This document shows positions 60,128-64,000 of a stretch of 64,000 nt of DNA, piece by piece. A model generated the notes under the pieces. The model had not been told where the DNA came from, ran no database searches, and saw only the letters and a program-made list of their open reading frames with translations. This DNA comes from Emydura subglobosa. Its lineage: Eukaryota; Chordata; Testudines; Chelidae. Every line of letters begins with the position of its first letter. Position 1 is the stretch's first letter. The stretch lies in assembly GCA_007922225.1 (NCBI GenBank), contig ML679959.1, positions 23,472,118 through 23,536,117 on the forward strand, in the 5' to 3' direction. Made by a program: the position numbers and the translations under genes.

Positions 60128-62223
60128 ATGCGCAGGTACTGGACTATTCTGAAGACACCAAGATTTAAAATCTGCGCCTCCTGCCCACATTCTTTCTCAA
60201 TCAGCAGCGAACATCAACACTGCCTCTATTGCTTGGGAGAAGCCCATATTTCATCTAGATGCAGTATATGCCAGTCCTTCCCAAGCCGTTCCCAAAAAGA
60301 CTGGGCTCTCAACCTTAAGAAGCAGCTCATGGAAGTCACCATGAGGCCTCTTTCAGACCCAAGCCAGGGAAGACCCCATGTACATCAGCCTGAGACAAAC
60401 AAGAGGGTGCTTCTGGCTACGGAGATCATGTCCATCTCCGGTGGTATCATCACGATGGATCCTGTGTCGGGGCCTAGTTGGGAGGTAAGGAATCATGCAC
60501 ATAAGCATGGCAAACCGAAGAAGTGTGATACGCCTTCCACGAGTTCCAGACATGGAGAGGCAGTGCACTCCAGGACACACAAGTATGACAAAAAAACGCA
60601 CAAACCAGTGGATTTGCCGGTATAGAGTACTGCACACGCACACCATCAGTGTCAGCCTCCCTTAAGACAAGGAATCCTTTGATTCTAGGGAAGTCCTCTG
60701 CTCTGGCACCAGTTCCAACTACAGAATGAGTACTATTAATGCCAGGGAGATTGGAAAAAGGGCCAGAGCCACATGAACTGTTTGCCCTGGGACAACTGAG
60801 ATCTCCCCTCCTTCCACTACTATCCATATCTAGGGAAGCTAGATCTCCCACCCAGGACATACTGCAGTCAAGACGCTTCACCACATCTTACAATGGTTTA
60901 CATGCTTCCACCCACTCCAAAGGTACCGCCATTGGAACTGTAATCCAAGTTTTCGTCCTCATAGGATTTGGATGGAGCATAGTGGCTGCCCAATCCCAGC
61001 GCCACTGCGAGTACCCAGACCATTGTCATCGTAGCATTACCCCCCTCGCCAACCGCAGAAGAGCCACTGGTTTCCCTTGCCCTACGCCCTCAGCAGTACC
61101 CGCCAGATCTGTCCTGCTGGCACTATTGGGGATCTTGGCCTCAATACCTAACCTTGGAATCCGACCATTCTTCAAGGGAAACTTCATCTCGATCCCCATC
61201 TAGAGCACACTCAAGGAGACACACCGAACTGGTTATGGAGGAAGAACCGCTCACTCTGGTTCTGACAGTGCCACCAGAGCAAGAGCATTTTCCATCATTC
61301 TCTCTAGATGCTGCAATGACTTCGGCTTCCCCCTCACCTCCAAATGACTTTCAACTGTTCCAAGATCTCCTGCAAAGGGTGGTATACAAATTTCATATCC
61401 CCTGGAAGAAGTACAAGACAAGCATCATCAGCTCCTGGACATCCTTCATTCCAGTACTGAGTAGGGTTGCTCTACCAATCAACAATGCCATTTTTCAGCT
61501 AGCTGGAACAGTTTGGCAAACCCCAGCCGCATGTAAGCCTATCCCCAACAGGGCAGAAAAGAAATATCATGTACCAGCTAAGGGGTCTGTGTTTTTGTCA
61601 CACCTCCCACCCAGTTCCCTCTTGGTACAAGCAGCAACTGAACAGTCCAGTCAGCAACACCCGCGCTCCATCCCAGCTGATAAGTAGGGCAAATGATTGT
61701 ACTATCTTGGACATAAGTCTTCTTTTCAGCTAGCCTCCAGTTCTGGATTTCAAACTAGCAAGCCTTTGTTAGCCGAATATGACTTCCTAAACTATGGCAA
61801 ACTGGAGGTCTTCACTGAAAAGTTGCTGCAACAAGATCAAGCTCAGTTCCACTCTATCCTGGAGGAAGGGAAACTGGTACAGAACTTCCATTGGCTGTAG
61901 ATGCCGCAAACACCTCATTCACTAGATGGCTATGGGCATTGTCCTGGGGAAGGGAAATTCTACTGCCTGCCCACCTACACCTACACAACAGTTCAGGACT
62001 TCCCAGTTTTTCCATCAAAGGCTATATGAACCACCACACAAATGCCAGAAGACCCTATGATTCTGCCCTCCAGGGCACCTTCTCAGCCTTCATCCTCACA
62101 CATACAACCCTCTTAGAAGAGAGATTTCTGAGGACCACTAGAGAGCCGTCATTCACCATGCTTACCGCCATACAGCCACCCCACTCTCTTTGGAAGCTAT
62201 CTAGCACTCTTTCTACCAGCTAG
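60128..62223 (+). pseudogene. DIRS copy D gag-like ORF1 remnant
   Basis: The frame from 60128 keeps the Cys/His cluster (FKICASC, HCLYCLGEAH, CSICQSF). Later pieces keep NDFQLFQDLLQRVV, RVALPINNAIFQLAGTVWQT and KKYHVPAKGS (61154-61687), then LLAEYDFLNYGKLEVF (61697-61900) and VDAANTSFTRWLWALS (61891-62223). At least four frame changes separate them. Confidence 0.8.
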
Positions 62224-62248
62224 GAATGCAGTAAAAACTGACAAGTGC

Positions 62249-63911
62249 ATGCTAGATGTTATCTACTATGACTATAAGATTGAGTTTATCATGCTACCTC
62301 ATCCACAACTCCCGCCTCAATCCCTCCTCAGGGACCACTCAGGACAGCATTCTCACCCTAGAGGTAAACTCATTACTACAAAGAGGAGTGATAGAGCAGG
62401 TTCCTCCAAACTATCAAGGGGGCGGTTCTATTCAACTTACTTCCTGATATCCAAAAAGAAGGGTGGGTGGAGACCAATCCTGGATCTCCGTTGTCTTAAT
62501 TACTTCCTCTGGAAACCCAAGTTTCGTATGATCACGTTAGCAGTCATCATACTATCACTAGAGGAAGGCATAGAGTTCTCAATATTCAGGACACCTATTT
62601 TCACATAGACATCCAACCCATGGATGATTCTTGAGGTTCACGGTGGGCCCTTAGCACTTTCAATACAGAGTCCTGCCATTTGGACTCATCACTGCTCTCT
62701 GGGTCTCCACCAAAGTTTTTTCTGCAGCCCAGCTCAGGCATTATGGTGTCCTTGTGTCTCCCTATCTCGACAACTGGCTCCTAGCAGCATGATCCAGAGA
62801 TGAAGCTCAGATCTCAACCTCCATGTTCTTTCCTCCTCAGGAGTCAGAGTCAGTGCTGAAAAATCACAGTTCCTATATTTCATAGGGGCCTCCATCAATT
62901 CAGGTACAGCATTAGCTTACCTACCAAGGCACGGATTCCAGACTCTTCAAGAACTCATCGCCCAAATAGTCAACAGTCCATCTGCTCAAGGCAGAATTTG
63001 GTTATTCCTCCTTGACCACATGGCAACTTGCATGTTCATGACTGCCTTTGCTCACCTCCACCTCTGCTGCTTCCAGATTTGGCTACAGAGAGTTTACCTG
63101 CCTGCACAACACGCTATGGTCCTTCTGCTGACAGTCTCTTCCTCTTCCCTCCCGTGGTGGACAGATCTGTGACATGTCTGTGTGGGGATTCCCTTCCTCC
63201 CATCTCTCTTGGACAGGACGGTCATCACAGATGCATCTCTTGTAGCATGGGGAGCACACATGGGAGACCACATGACACAAGGCAGATGAACTCCTCGGGA
63301 ATCGTTGATGTACATTAACATTCTGGAACTTGTTCTGGAACATTCTGGAAGCAGTGCAGAGATTATATCAAGCTTTTCTCCCATTCATCCACTCCCTTCA
63401 TGTTTTCATTATGTCAGAGAACACCACCCCCATTTATTACATCAACAAACAAGGGGGCACAAAATTGACTTCTCTGTGTGCAGAGGCGGTCAGTCTTTGG
63501 ACTTGCTGCATTGCCCACAAAATCCTGTTATCAGCATCCTCCCTGGTCTCAGAACATGTTTGTGGACTCTTCTCAGTAGATTTGTGGCCACTCTTGAGTG
63601 GGAACTCCATGACATTATAGTAAGTGACCATCTTCAAGCAGTGGGGGACTCCAACAAAAGATCTCTTTGCCTCACACGCCAGTCACAAATGCAACACATA
63701 CCGCACCAGGGGTATCAGTCACTGCTTTCAGGGTGATGCTGTAATATCCGCAGGTCAGACCAGATCAACTGCGCTTACCCCCACTACAGTTCCTTCCACA
63801 AGTACTCCCCAAGATCAGGTGGGAAAAAGCCACAGTCATCCTGATCACCCCATTCTGACCAAGACAGTTCTCGTTTTCCAACCTTCTCCTCATGTCAGCC
63901 CATTCCCATGA
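62249..63911 (+). pseudogene. DIRS copy D RT / RNase H / Dam-like remnant
   Basis: RT sequence includes LLQRGVIEQVPP, FYSTYFLISKKKGGWRPILD and LDLRCLNYF. The catalytic box at about 62762-62776 reads YLDNW, so the second Asp has become Asn (GAC to AAC). RNase H is seen as VITDASLVAWGAH (63218-63256) and YYINKQGGTKLTSLCAEAVS. FKQWGTPTKDLFASHASHKC (63630 onward) marks the Dam-like segment. Frameshifts and stops throughout. Confidence 0.82.
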
Positions 63912-64000
63912 GATGCAAACACAAAACAATAGCAGGATCAGACATCCTGATCCACAGACGCCTCACCTCAGAGTGTGGTATTTGGATGGGCATCTTCTGT

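Larger units (their letters stand above)
59449..64000 (+). other. ATP11B: ATP11B intron 24 (5' part)
   Basis: 59449-59731 is unremarkable intron sequence. The rest of the window is DIRS copy D. The next ATP11B exon, expected to begin with the remainder of the split Arg codon, was not found. Confidence 0.8.
59732..64000 (+). mobile_element. DIRS retrotransposon copy D (decayed, runs off the window)
   Basis: A left end of the TTCTTCTTTGAGTGATGGTC type is followed by about 390 bp of terminal and leader sequence, then gag-like, RT, RNase H and Dam-like remains in DIRS order. Many frameshifts and stops are present. The recombinase and right end would lie beyond base 64000. It sits in ATP11B intron 24. 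Confidence 0.85.

Overview
The window is a vertebrate chromosome segment that I read as sauropsid, most likely turtle. The reasons are an AT-rich intron background, CR1 LINEs with the typical repeated 3' tail, MIR-type SINEs, abundant inverted-repeat hAT-like MITEs, and several DIRS (tyrosine-recombinase) retrotransposons. The species call is inference from repeat content, not a match to a reference.

One host gene spans nearly the whole window on the + strand: ATP11B, a class VI P4-ATPase phospholipid flippase. Twenty-three consecutive coding exons can be placed between 5533 and 59448. All have AG/GT boundaries and the reading frame stays open across every junction (2732 nt in total). The first short coding exon lies upstream of base 1, and the exons for the last membrane helices and the C-terminus lie beyond base 64000. 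I see no second host gene and no RNA gene.

The introns carry the interesting material. Intron 10 (26192-34289) holds a full-length DIRS element (27531-33990, about 6.46 kb). Its three long open frames encode a gag-like protein, a reverse transcriptase/RNase H, and a tyrosine recombinase with every expected catalytic residue. Its ends have the DIRS architecture: inverted terminal repeats plus an internal complementary region that copies both outer ends in reverse complement. Older copies lie in intron 4 (12.7-16.4 kb, internally deleted), intron 20 (47.35-51.25 kb, 3'-truncated) and intron 24 (59.73 kb to beyond the window, decayed). A probable very old remnant lies at 3.04-3.56 kb. All are in the same orientation as ATP11B.

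Other repeats by region: 1-5532 holds a MIR split by a hairpin MITE, hAT-like MITEs nested in one another, and a poly-T tract. 6.8-10.1 kb holds a CR1 3' end, a MITE and a CR1 interrupted by an opposite-strand CR1. 23.7-24.4 kb holds a large foldback. 38.4-39.6 kb holds a small foldback and a probable solo LTR with a 5-bp target duplication. 43.5 kb holds a (CA)n(TC)n microsatellite. 52.8-53.0, 56.6-57.1 and 58.9-59.2 kb hold further MITE, CR1 and SINE-like pieces. The remaining intron sequence shows nothing I can name.
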